From positions 1-33,575 of the forward strand of contig QHOX01000046.1 in assembly GCA_003219465.1 (NCBI GenBank): 33,575 nt of DNA. The letters are read 5' to 3'. Made by a program: the position numbers and the translations under genes. This DNA is from Verrucomicrobiota bacterium. GTDB lineage: Bacteria > Verrucomicrobiota > Verrucomicrobiia > Chthoniobacterales > UBA10450. Shown piece after piece: positions 1 through 7,773 of this stretch (the stretch's first letter is position 1; every line of letters begins with the position of its first letter). The notes under the pieces are model-generated. The model was not told the origin of the DNA. It saw nothing but the letters and a program-made list of their open reading frames with translations, and did not search any database.

Positions 1-3000
1 AAGTCAACCACCATGATTCCGTTCTTTTTCACGATGCCTAACAACAGGAAAAGGCCGATCACGCTGTAGAGCGAAAGCACTGAGTGGAAAATATACAATG
101 TGGCCAACCCGCCGACCACCGCGGGCACAATGGCCGGGAACAAAACCGTGAACGGGTGCACATAGCTCTCGTAAAGAATTCCCAGGATCACATACATGAC
201 GAAGATTGCCGCAAGCAGCAGCAGGGGCAGCGATCGAAACAGCTGTCTGAACACGAGCGTTTCGCCCTGAAAGGTTCCCTGCACCGTCGGATAATGCGGC
301 TGGATTTGGGATACCGCGTCTTCGATGTAATTCGTAGCATCCCCAATCGCGGCATTTGGCAACAGGTTGAAATTGAACGTTACGCTGGTGAACTGGTTGA
401 AATGGTTCACCGCCTGCGGCCCGATGACTTCCTTTGTTGACGTTACAACACGCAGCGGCACGAGGCTTGTCATGTTACCTGTGGTGGTGGCGATGGTTCC
501 CCCACCCGAGCCGCTGGCGCTGAAACTGCCGCTGGTGCTGCTGCGGACGTAGAGATCGTCCAAGTCCTCTGGATGCGCGCGCTCGTTGTCTTTGACTTCA
601 AGAATGACCTGGTACTGGTCGTCTGGTTCCTTGATTAGGTAGATGTAGTTTTGGGAGTAAGCGTTGCGGATCAGGCTTTGAATCGCAGACGTAGAAACGC
701 CATACGTGGCGGCGCGATCGCGGTTGATGTCGATCCTAAGGTTGGGCGTGTTGTGGTAATAGTCGGAGCGAACGCTGGTGAAGCCCTTGAACTGTTGAAG
801 TTTCTTCATCAATTCGTCGGCCATCGCGTAAACGTCCTGGGGCACGATGCCGCTAATGGTGTAGGCGTACTGGCCCTGGCTCTGGCTCGTCGCGCCGACG
901 CTTATTTGCAGAACTGGAGTCGGGGTCAACACTGCGGTGATTCCCGGAATGGAGGCGAGCGACTTTTGCAATCGCAAAACGATTTTGTCGACGGACGGAC
1001 GCTCACTGCGCGGTTTCAGAAAAAGGAACATCAATCCCTGCGATAGCGGGCCGCGCGAGGCAAAACCGGCCAGCGTAAAAAACTGCCCGACGGCTGGATC
1101 CTCCTGGAGTTTTTGGTTCACCTGCGCTTGAAACGCGCGCATCTGCGCCGGCGAACTACCTTCTTGCGCGATGAACAAGCCTCGGATGAAACCGCTGTCG
1201 CCCGGCGGTAACAATGTGAACGGCAAATGCGTGAAGAAAAACCAAAGACCAAGAATGCAAGCCACGAGGATCGGCACAGCAAGCCATGCGCGATCGAGAA
1301 ACTTATCGAGCAGCCGGCCATAGGCAGCAATCACCCGCTGGATGAAATTGCTGGTGTGCCGTTCCATCCAGGCGCGCTTATGGCCGGCTCTGCGCTCACC
1401 CAGGATGCGAGCGCACATTAGCGGTGTAAGCGTCAACGAAACGAGGCCTGAGGCGAGAATGGCCACGATGATTGTGACAGAAAATTCGCGGAAGATGCGG
1501 CCAAGCAGCTCTGGGATGAAAACCAGTGGGATGAAAACCGCGGCAAGCGAAAGCGTCATTGACAGGATGGTAAACGAGATTTCGCCGGCGCTGTTGAAAG
1601 TTGCTTTCAGGATTGATTCCCCGTGCTCGGCCCGACGCACGACATTTTCCAAAAACACAATGGCGTCATCGACAAGAAAACCAATGGCGAGAGTCAGCGC
1701 CATCAAAGTGAGATTATTGATGGAGAAGTTGAGCATGTACATCACGGCTACGGTGAGCAACAACGACATCGGCAAGGCCACAGCCGGGATCAGCGTGTCG
1801 GTAGCGCGACCGAGAAAGACGTAGATCACGATAACCACCAGCACGAACGCGATCATTAGCGTCCATTTCACTTCATTGGCGGAGTTGACGATGCTTTGCG
1901 AACGGTCGAAGACCGGCGTGAATTGGATCGACCCAGGTAAACTAGCGCGCAGCTCGGGAAAGAGCGCTCTGACGGACTTGGCCACTTCGACTGCGTTTGC
2001 TCCTGCCTGCCGTGAAACAGCCAGCACGACCACCGCGCGTGCTGGCTTATAACCGCGCATCCAGAAGAAGCGCGAGATGCGTTCGTCCTGAACACTCTGG
2101 CGTACATCAGCTACATCCTGTAAATAAACCGGCGCACCGTTCGGGTTGCGCGCGACGATGAGGTTCCTATAGCCCTCAGCCTTGTCGAGCTGGCCATTGG
2201 GTTGAAGGACAAATGTGCGATGCGCACCATCGAATTGCCCCGCACCGGAATAGACGGTTCCTGCTTTAATCGCGCTGGCCAGATCGTCCATCGTCAGGGC
2301 GCGCGCTGCGAGCGCAGCGGGGTCCGCCTTGACGCGAATCGCGCCTTGCACGCCGTAAATGCTCACCTGCGAAACGCCGGGGAGGATGTTGATACGCTGT
2401 GCTACAACAGTGGACGCATATTTATACAGGTCTCCATCGGTCAGCGTGTCCGACATCAGGCCTAACAAGTAAACCGCCTGGTCATTCGGGTTTGTTTTGG
2501 TAAACGTCGGCGGGCTTGGCAGATCGATTGGCAACTTTCCGGTGGCGCGCTGAATCGCGGCCTGCACGTCGGTCGCGGCGTCTGTGATGCTTTTGCTCAG
2601 AACAAATTGTAATGTGAACTGCGTGTTGCTCTGCGTGCTGGTGCTGGTGATGATGTCGAGCCCGGGGATCTGCAAAAATTGTTTCTCTAACGGCGTGGCG
2701 ATGTTGTTCGCCATGGTGGTTGGATCCGCGCCAGGATACGAGCAGCTGACTTGAATAACCGGATAATCGACCGCCGGCAGGTCGTTCACCGCGAGCTTCC
2801 CGTAAGTCGCCAAGCCCGCGACGATGACCGACAGCGTCAGCAGCACGGTCATTACGGGCCGGCGAATAAACGGTCCGGAGAGTCCCGAGCCTTTGACTGG
2901 AACTAGCTTTGCGGTCGGCCGCGGCTGCTCCTGGGAAAACGATCCGGGCCTCCGGCGGTCACGATCTTTTACTTCGCGTTCGCCGTCATGTTGGTCCGCG

Positions 3001-3008
3001 TTATTCAT
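1..3008 (-). CDS. RND-family efflux pump inner-membrane transporter (HAE1/AcrB-MexB type), 3' end outside the window
   Basis: This reading frame is missing from the ORF track because it has no stop before the left edge. I translated the minus strand from ATG at 3008 and it stays open for about 1,000 codons. It encodes a proton-driven resistance-nodulation-division pump that exports drugs or other hydrophobic compounds through a trimeric inner-membrane protein. Visible landmarks are the first membrane helix after PFIRRPV, the proton-relay motif in helix 4 (LAIGFLVDDAIVFLENV, with the Asp-Asp pair), and the helix-10 lysine in GIVKKNGIMVVD at the window edge. The start lies 8 bp inside the adaptor gene, so translation is probably coupled. 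About 45 charged residues precede the usual N-terminus and no later ATG or GTG would remove them cleanly. The substrate cannot be predicted. Confidence 0.93.
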   Translation of the reverse strand, partial: MNNADQHDGEREVKDRDRRRPGSFSQEQPRPTAKLVPVKGSGLSGPFIRRPVMTVLLTLSVIVAGLATYGKLAVNDLPAVDYPVIQVSCSYPGADPTTMANNIATPLEKQFLQIPGLDIITSTSTQSNTQFTLQFVLSKSITDAATDVQAAIQRATGKLPIDLPSPPTFTKTNPNDQAVYLLGLMSDTLTDGDLYKYASTVVAQRINILPGVSQVSIYGVQGAIRVKADPAALAARALTMDDLASAIKAGTVYSGAGQFDGAHRTFVLQPNGQLDKAEGYRNLIVARNPNGAPVYLQDVADVRQSVQDERISRFFWMRGYKPARAVVVLAVSRQAGANAVEVAKSVRALFPELRASLPGSIQFTPVFDRSQSIVNSANEVKWTLMIAFVLVVIVIYVFLGRATDTLIPAVALPMSLLLTVAVMYMLNFSINNLTLMALTLAIGFLVDDAIVFLENVVRRAEHGESILKATFNSAGEISFTILSMTLSLAAVFIPLVFIPELLGRIFREFSVTIIVAILASGLVSLTLTPLMCARILGERRAGHKRAWMERHTSNFIQRVIAAYGRLLDKFLDRAWLAVPILVACILGLWFFFTHLPFTLLPPGDSGFIRGLFIAQEGSSPAQMRAFQAQVNQKLQEDPAVGQFFTLAGFASRGPLSQGLMFLFLKPRSERPSVDKIVLRLQKSLASIPGITAVLTPTPVLQISVGATSQSQGQYAYTISGIVPQDVYAMADELMKKLQQFKGFTSVRSDYYHNTPNLRIDINRDRAATYGVSTSAIQSLIRNAYSQNYIYLIKEPDDQYQVILEVKDNERAHPEDLDDLYVRSSTSGSFSASGSGGGTIATTTGNMTSLVPLRVVTSTKEVIGPQAVNHFNQFTSVTFNFNLLPNAAIGDATNYIEDAVSQIQPHYPTVQGTFQGETLVFRQLFRSLPLLLLAAIFVMYVILGILYESYVHPFTVLFPAIVPAVVGGLATLYIFHSVLSLYSVIGLFLLLGIVKKNGIMVVD

Positions 3009-4233
3009 TGGACATCGCGCTTTTTGAACCGGCGGCGCCATCAGGCGTCGCGGGGGTTTTCGGCGCGTACGGTTGCGGCGCAATTTTCGATCCCGGCGCA
3101 AGCGCAAGCTGGCCGGTGACAACCACCGTTTCGTCGGGTTTGACACCGCTCTCAATAACGGTCAGGTCCCCGTGCTGGCGTTGCCCAGGCGTGACGGGAC
3201 GAAGCTCGACCGTATTGTCCGCTTTCACCACGAAAACGAACGGCCCGCTCTGGCTAACTTGCACAGCCTGCGACGGCACAAGCGTAGCATCCTTCAGCGT
3301 GTCCAGAATAAAACGCACACGGACAAACTCGGATGGCCACAGCGCACGATCGGGATTCGGCATGACCCCGCGCGCTTTCACGGTTCCCGAGCCGGGCTGA
3401 ACTGCGTTGTCGATGAAATACAAATCACCCGTTCGCGGCGTGATCGAGCCATCCGCGAGGTACGTTTCGACTTTTACGTTTGGGCCGCCCAGATATTTTC
3501 GCACTAGCGGAAGATCGTTCTCCGCCACGGTGAAATCGGTGTAAATCGGATCCAATCCCTGGATCGTTACAAGAGCCCCAGTGGAAGGTCCAACCAAGTT
3601 GCCGACGTCGACATTGCGCAGGCCGATTCGTCCAATGATCGGCGATTTGATGAAGCAATAGTCGTAGTTCACCTGAGCAGCTTCGGTCGCTGCCTGCGAC
3701 TTTTGCGCGTTCGCCAAAGCAATGTCGTAGTCCTGTTGCGCAATGACTTTTCTCGCACGCAAGTCCTCTTGTCGCTTCAGCGTCACTTGATCTAACGCGG
3801 CCTGCGCCTTCGCCTGATCGAGAGCGGCCTTATACGGCCGAGGATCGATTGTGAAAAGCAGATCGCCTTTCTTCACGTCGGAGCCATCCTGGAAATGGCG
3901 CTCCATGATCACACCACTTACCTGCGCCTGCACCTGCACCGTCTCGTACGCTGCACATGTGCCGATTTCATCCAGATAAAGCGGCACGTCCTTTGTGATT
4001 ACCTTGGCGACGGTCGCCGGACGGGGAGCAGGCTGAGTAGCTGTAACCTCGGTGGCTCTGTGTTGAAGAATGCGGTAAGTGACGAAGCCTGCCAGCAGGA
4101 TGAAAAGTAAGTACGCCCATTTGGGAATTCTCTGATTCGCAGTACGCGCCCGCTTCGCTTGTGGCTGAGGCGACCTGTGAGAAGAGCCGTGATTCAACGT
4201 TTTAAAGTCGCTCAATTCTGTGTGAAGTTTCAT
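3001..4233 (-). CDS. RND efflux periplasmic adaptor (membrane fusion protein)
   Basis: This is a 410-residue adaptor that links an RND pump to an outer-membrane channel. An N-terminal membrane anchor (about residues 39-58, WAYLLFILLAGFVTYRIL) replaces a lipobox. The biotinyl-lipoyl and hairpin region follows (QVSGVIMERHFQDGSDVKKGD and a coiled-coil stretch rich in Ala and Gln), then the beta-barrel part and a Pro-rich tail. I start it at ATG 4233 and not at the ORF-track ATG 4284, because GGAGGG lies six bases before 4233 and this ATG overlaps the MarR stop as ATGA. The pump gene begins 8 bp before this gene's stop. The marR-adaptor-pump order suggests local control of the efflux system by the MarR protein. 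Confidence 0.93.
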   Translation of the reverse strand: MKLHTELSDFKTLNHGSSHRSPQPQAKRARTANQRIPKWAYLLFILLAGFVTYRILQHRATEVTATQPAPRPATVAKVITKDVPLYLDEIGTCAAYETVQVQAQVSGVIMERHFQDGSDVKKGDLLFTIDPRPYKAALDQAKAQAALDQVTLKRQEDLRARKVIAQQDYDIALANAQKSQAATEAAQVNYDYCFIKSPIIGRIGLRNVDVGNLVGPSTGALVTIQGLDPIYTDFTVAENDLPLVRKYLGGPNVKVETYLADGSITPRTGDLYFIDNAVQPGSGTVKARGVMPNPDRALWPSEFVRVRFILDTLKDATLVPSQAVQVSQSGPFVFVVKADNTVELRPVTPGQRQHGDLTVIESGVKPDETVVVTGQLALAPGSKIAPQPYAPKTPATPDGAAGSKSAMSNE

Positions 4234-4793
4234 TTGAACCCTCCGACACGCCGCGAAATTGCGCCCTTTCTTGCAATCGAACATCGCTGTTTGGTGTGGC
4301 CGTTGCGATCGACGGAATCGTGAGACGGCCGGCTGCGCGGTGTGGATTGACGTCGATCGCTTTTCTCGGCCCGCTCTTGAATGAGCCCCAGCACTTGCAT
4401 GCAGGTCTCAACATCGCCGCTCGGAATCCCCGCTAACAGTTCATGCCGTAGTTTCGCTGCGGTGGCGCTGATCTGCGCGATTACCCGCTGGGCACGCCGG
4501 CCCAGCAACACCATTTTACAACGACGGTCATGCAGCGAGGTCTTTCGTATGATCCAGGATTCCCTTTCCAGCCGATGAATCAAATTCACGACAGTCGGTT
4601 CCTCAACCCCCAGCCGCGCGGCAATTTCCGCTTGGGTAAGCGCATCTCCGGCCAGCGACAGATGCATTAACGTGCGCCATTTGGCCTGGCTCAGTCCCAT
4701 CGGCTTGAGACGCTCATCGAGTTTTTGCCGCCATGCACGCGCCGTGCCGTGGACCAACTGGCCAAACATTTCAGTGGAGTCGCCGCTGGACAT
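4230..4793 (-). CDS. MarR-family transcriptional regulator of the downstream efflux operon
   Basis: This is a 187-residue winged-helix regulator. The MarR fold is seen as a helix around GLSQAKWRTLMHLSLAGDAL, the recognition region TQAEIAARLGVEEPTVVNLIHRLE, and the wing with the DRR motif (TSLHDRRCKMVLL). I choose ATG 4793, which has GGAG a few bases upstream. The ORF-track start (TTG 4829) lies inside a palindromic operator. The stop overlaps the adaptor ATG by four bases, so the genes are co-translated. About 45 residues after the last MarR helix are basic and Ser/Arg-rich, with no recognisable domain; this tail is longer than in most family members. MarR proteins normally repress their own operon until a ligand binds; that this one does so is inferred from the operator. 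Confidence 0.9.
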   Translation of the reverse strand: MSSGDSTEMFGQLVHGTARAWRQKLDERLKPMGLSQAKWRTLMHLSLAGDALTQAEIAARLGVEEPTVVNLIHRLERESWIIRKTSLHDRRCKMVLLGRRAQRVIAQISATAAKLRHELLAGIPSGDVETCMQVLGLIQERAEKSDRRQSTPRSRPSHDSVDRNGHTKQRCSIARKGAISRRVGGFK

Positions 4794-4809
4794 AACACTC
4801 CAGATTAAA

Positions 4810-4829
4810 TTAGTTAGTATGCTAACCAA
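4810..4829 (-). promoter_or_regulatory. Palindromic MarR-type operator
   Basis: On the minus strand the site reads TTGGTTAGCATACTAACTAA. GTTAG and CTAAC are perfect inverted arms around CATA, and the outer bases also pair except for one position. It lies 17 to 36 bases before the marR ATG, which is the usual place for an autorepression site of this family. Binding is inferred, not shown. Confidence 0.65.
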
Positions 4830-4845
4830 TTCTAATCTACGAGTT

Positions 4846-4851
4846 TGTCAA
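4846..4851 (-). promoter_or_regulatory. Candidate -35 element for the marR-efflux operon
   Basis: A perfect TTGACA overlaps the stop codon of the upstream glycosyltransferase gene. The position 17 bases downstream is a poor -10 (TGGTTA) and falls within the palindromic operator, which would suit a repressed promoter. The assignment is tentative because the -10 is weak. Confidence 0.35.
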
Positions 4852-6302
4852 TCCTCGTTCGGGGGCGCCACCTTGAAGAGAACCATCTCGCGTTTGCTGT
4901 AATCTCGCACGCGGGCAATCGGCCGCGCGCGCAGCGGCGCCCATTTTCGCGCCGCTGATGCCTCCGCTTCATTCTCATGTCGAACGAGAAAGTAACGCAC
5001 GTTCCCTGGCAGCTTCTTCACGTAGCTCACGTATTTCACCGGCGCTTTCACATAAAAAAAGACTGGCTGATAATCCGGATTCACTGCGTAGAGCGTCTCG
5101 TTCGGGGGCACCAGCGCATTGATTTCCGCGGCGGCCTTTTTTACCTGCTGCTTGTTTCTTAAGACGATCGCCGTAATCGGATACCCGATCGCCCCAATCA
5201 CAAGCCCCAGCCCAATGAACGCCGCCACAAGCTTGGCCCAAACTCGTTCGTCTTTTATCCAGCGTCGCGGGTATTGGAATGCGTTGCCGGCGCAGATCGT
5301 CCCCATCAGCCACGATGCTGGAACTATTGCAGGGATGCTGTATCGGGCGACCGCGCCAGGGACGAGATTGACCGCCAAAAACGGTACTGCAGTTCCCCAG
5401 GACAACGCGCGCGCCAGCCGCTGTTGGCCTTGCTCCTGCAATTTTGAAAATCGTGCAAGCGGAAACAGGAGAACCCATGGCAGAAAGTAGATCAGACCGC
5501 GGGGGACATTTTGGATCCAACTAAAGAATTTGAAATCGATGCCCTTCAACCGTCCGGTGTACTGACCCGACCACTTGTCGATCGCAACCTGCGACGTCGT
5601 GCTGTGAACGAATGGAATTGCCCACGCTGCTGCGATCCCAAGCATGACGACGATCGCGACAAAATGTGCCGGATGAACAAGAAGCCGCCACTTTTTCCAA
5701 TAGGCCAGAACGGCTATCACAACCCCGTAGAAAAATACGAGATGTGTCGGCCCTTTCGCCAGCAGACCAAGCCCGAGAAAAACAGATGGCGGAAGCCATA
5801 TGAGCCACGGAGATTTCCTTTGAAGGAAGAAGCTCAGCCAAAAAATAATCGCCAGACCGCAAAGAGACACATACAGCGCTTCGATTTCAATTAGCCGGCC
5901 TTTTTCGATGATACCGATGTTCGTCAGCCAGATCATAGCCGCGATGATCGATCCTCTCGCGCCGAGGCTGGCAGAGGCGACGGTGACGAAGGCAATGGCT
6001 ACGGCAAGTACGGAAAGGGCCGACGGTAGCCGCGCTGTCCATTCGTTGCGCACCCCAAAGATTTTGAAAGATGCCGCTATCAGCCAGTTCACCAGCGGCG
6101 GCTTGCGGTAATATGGGTTACTACCCACTTGCGGGACGATGTAGTTCCCCGTCTCAAGCATCCGAACAGCCGGCAAAATCCGGCGTCCCTCTTCTCCCTT
6201 GATGGCGATCGAGCCAAGCGCAGGTAAATAGATAACGGCCCACACGAGCACCACCGTAGCGACAGCTCGAAGCCGCGACTTGACTAGATCTTCAATACTC
6301 AA
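4848..6302 (-). CDS. ArnT/PMT-like integral membrane glycosyltransferase (GT-C fold)
   Basis: This is a 484-residue polytopic membrane protein of the dolichyl-phosphate-mannose mannosyltransferase / ArnT superfamily, which moves sugars from polyprenyl-phosphate donors to lipid or protein acceptors at the outer face of the inner membrane. The first periplasmic loop has the family-typical acidic motif and following stretch (KGEEGRR, then YYRKPPLVNWLIA), followed by about ten hydrophobic segments and a soluble C-terminal part of roughly 100 residues. The start is TTG at 6302; no ATG lies near and the next GTG would cut the first membrane helix. No convincing Shine-Dalgarno sequence is seen. It lies 54 bp upstream of marR and may be read through into it. 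Donor and acceptor are unknown; lipid A modification is only one possibility. Confidence 0.8.
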   Translation of the reverse strand: MSIEDLVKSRLRAVATVVLVWAVIYLPALGSIAIKGEEGRRILPAVRMLETGNYIVPQVGSNPYYRKPPLVNWLIAASFKIFGVRNEWTARLPSALSVLAVAIAFVTVASASLGARGSIIAAMIWLTNIGIIEKGRLIEIEALYVSLCGLAIIFWLSFFLQRKSPWLIWLPPSVFLGLGLLAKGPTHLVFFYGVVIAVLAYWKKWRLLVHPAHFVAIVVMLGIAAAWAIPFVHSTTSQVAIDKWSGQYTGRLKGIDFKFFSWIQNVPRGLIYFLPWVLLFPLARFSKLQEQGQQRLARALSWGTAVPFLAVNLVPGAVARYSIPAIVPASWLMGTICAGNAFQYPRRWIKDERVWAKLVAAFIGLGLVIGAIGYPITAIVLRNKQQVKKAAAEINALVPPNETLYAVNPDYQPVFFYVKAPVKYVSYVKKLPGNVRYFLVRHENEAEASAARKWAPLRARPIARVRDYSKREMVLFKVAPPNED

Positions 6303-6363
6303 ATTGTTGCTCGCGATTTATCCGAAGCCGAGCACCGAACGTCAAATCAAACCGAACCGGAGC

Positions 6364-6392
6364 TTGACGCGAACGGTTCGTAAAGGTAACCT
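6364..6392 (+). promoter_or_regulatory. Candidate sigma-70 promoter of the nusA operon
   Basis: TTGACG at 6364-6369 is separated by 17 bases from TAACCT at 6387-6392. The -35 is good (five of six), the -10 only moderate. A transcript starting about seven bases later would carry a leader of about 70 nucleotides containing the hairpin at 6419-6445. The region lies between divergent genes and holds no other recognisable element. Confidence 0.4.
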
Positions 6393-6418
6393 GCAGCCCT
6401 AGTCCGCGCGCTGATCGG

Positions 6419-6445
6419 AGTGGGAACTGGTGTCCCACTCTTTTT
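6419..6445 (+). terminator. Terminator-like attenuator hairpin in the nusA leader
   Basis: AGTGGGA and TCCCACT form a perfect seven-pair stem around a seven-base loop, followed after one base by TTTTT. This is an intrinsic-terminator shape placed 24 bases before the nusA start, inside the probable leader. Similar hairpins are known in leaders of rimP-nusA operons in other bacteria. Here they would let termination efficiency, and thus NusA level, set operon expression; that role is inferred. Confidence 0.6.
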
Positions 6446-6468
6446 AGTCTGCGGGCTGCATGTTTTAT

Positions 6469-7719
6469 ATGAACGCCGAATTTATCGCCATGCTCGATTA
6501 CCTGGAGCGGGAACGCGGGATCAAACGCGAAATCCTGCTTGAGGCAGTGTCGAATGCCCTGCTCTCTGCCTCGAAAAAGAGCGTTGGGGCCTCCCGCGAT
6601 TTACGCATCGATATCAACCGCAAGACCGGCGAAATCCGCGCCCTCGCAAATTTAGTTGTCGTCGATCAGGTAGCCAATCCCCAGGATGAAATCGAGCTCT
6701 CGAAGGCGCGTAAAATCAAGCCAGACGCCAACGTCGGCGACACTGTGGAAGTCGAGGTCACGCCAAAAAATTTCGGACGCATCGCGGCGCAGACCGCAAA
6801 GCAAGCCATGATGCAGCGGATTCGCCAGGCTGAGAAGGAGATGATTTACGAGGAGTTTAAGGACCGCGCGGGCGAAATTGTGAGTGGCACGGTCCGACGG
6901 TTCGACCGTTCCGATGTCATTCTCGATCTCGGCAAATTCGAAGCCGTCATGCCGCAGCGCGAACGAGTCGCGGTGGAAGATTATAATGTTGGCGATCGTC
7001 TCCGCGCGTACGTCGTGGCGGTGGAAAACGGTGCACGCGGCCCTGAGATAATTGTCTCACGCAGCCATCCGAATTTCGTACGGCGCCTGTTTGAATTGGA
7101 AGTAAGCGAGATCGCGGATGGCACAGTTGAGATTCGTGGCATCGCGCGCGAAGCCGGTTATCGCACCAAGATCGCGGTATGGAGCGCGAATCAAAAAGTG
7201 GATCCAGTCGGCGCCTGTGTGGGCATGCGCGGCTCTCGCGTGAAAAACATCGTGCGCGAGCTCAACAATGAAAAGGTGGATATTATCCGCTGGAGTTCAG
7301 ATCCAAAGGAATACGTTCTGGAAGCACTCAAACCGGCAAAAGTAAAAAATCTGGTTTTTGATACAGAGAAAAAGAACGTGCAAATCTCCGTGGATGAAGA
7401 CCAGCTTTCGCTCGCCATCGGGAAAAAAGGACAAAACGCGCGGCTGACTTCGCGGCTCACCGGGTGGGAAATCAACATCGGCAAGGACACGTCGGCGACG
7501 AACGTTGTCGAGCAGAAGGTGGCTCAAGCCGCCCAAACGCTCGCCGGCGCGCTCCCCGTCACCGAAGGACAGGCACTTAGTCTCGTGAAATCCGGCTTTA
7601 CCAACCTGGAAGGATTGCGCGATGCAGATGTGCAGGATTTAGTGGATATTCTAACGGTCGACGAAATAAAGGCGCGCGAAATATACGATGCAGTGCACCG
7701 GCAGGAAGTTGTACACTAA
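6469..7719 (+). CDS. nusA: Transcription termination/antitermination factor NusA
   Basis: NusA binds RNA polymerase and nascent RNA and modulates pausing, termination and antitermination. The 416 residues show the N-terminal polymerase-binding domain (starting MNAEFIAMLDYLERERG), an S1 domain (about 130-200, GEIVSGTVRRFDRSDVILDLG), two KH domains (VGACVGMRGSRVKNI and LAIGKKGQNARL) and a short C-terminal helical region. I prefer the ATG at 6469 because it matches the usual family N-terminus; ATG 6460 in the same frame would add three residues. Neither has a clear Shine-Dalgarno sequence. It heads a cluster with infB, rbfA, nrnA, truB and ribF. The usual upstream neighbour rimP is absent here. 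Confidence 0.96.
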   Translation: MNAEFIAMLDYLERERGIKREILLEAVSNALLSASKKSVGASRDLRIDINRKTGEIRALANLVVVDQVANPQDEIELSKARKIKPDANVGDTVEVEVTPKNFGRIAAQTAKQAMMQRIRQAEKEMIYEEFKDRAGEIVSGTVRRFDRSDVILDLGKFEAVMPQRERVAVEDYNVGDRLRAYVVAVENGARGPEIIVSRSHPNFVRRLFELEVSEIADGTVEIRGIAREAGYRTKIAVWSANQKVDPVGACVGMRGSRVKNIVRELNNEKVDIIRWSSDPKEYVLEALKPAKVKNLVFDTEKKNVQISVDEDQLSLAIGKKGQNARLTSRLTGWEINIGKDTSATNVVEQKVAQAAQTLAGALPVTEGQALSLVKSGFTNLEGLRDADVQDLVDILTVDEIKAREIYDAVHRQEVVH

Positions 7720-7750
7720 CATGGCTCCGTTTGAGGACGCTTGAGCCATG
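7720..7750 (+). repeat. Inverted repeat in the nusA-infB gap
   Basis: CATGGCTC (7720-7727) and GAGCCATG (7743-7750) are perfect eight-base inverted copies around a 15-base loop. The hairpin would form in the mRNA directly after the nusA stop and before the infB start. No T-tract follows, so it is not a terminator. It could affect infB translation or mRNA processing; this is speculative. Confidence 0.5.
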
Positions 7751-7773
7751 AGCGAAATTTTAGAGCAACAACA

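Noticed and set aside
84-3507. Several plus-strand ORFs of 60-163 codons
   Set aside because: They are antisense shadows of the RND pump and adaptor genes, whose minus-strand frame is long, continuous and full of family motifs.
6303-6460. Possible tRNA or rimP remnant upstream of nusA, as in E. coli
   Set aside because: No cloverleaf and no RimP-like frame was found; only a promoter candidate and the hairpin.
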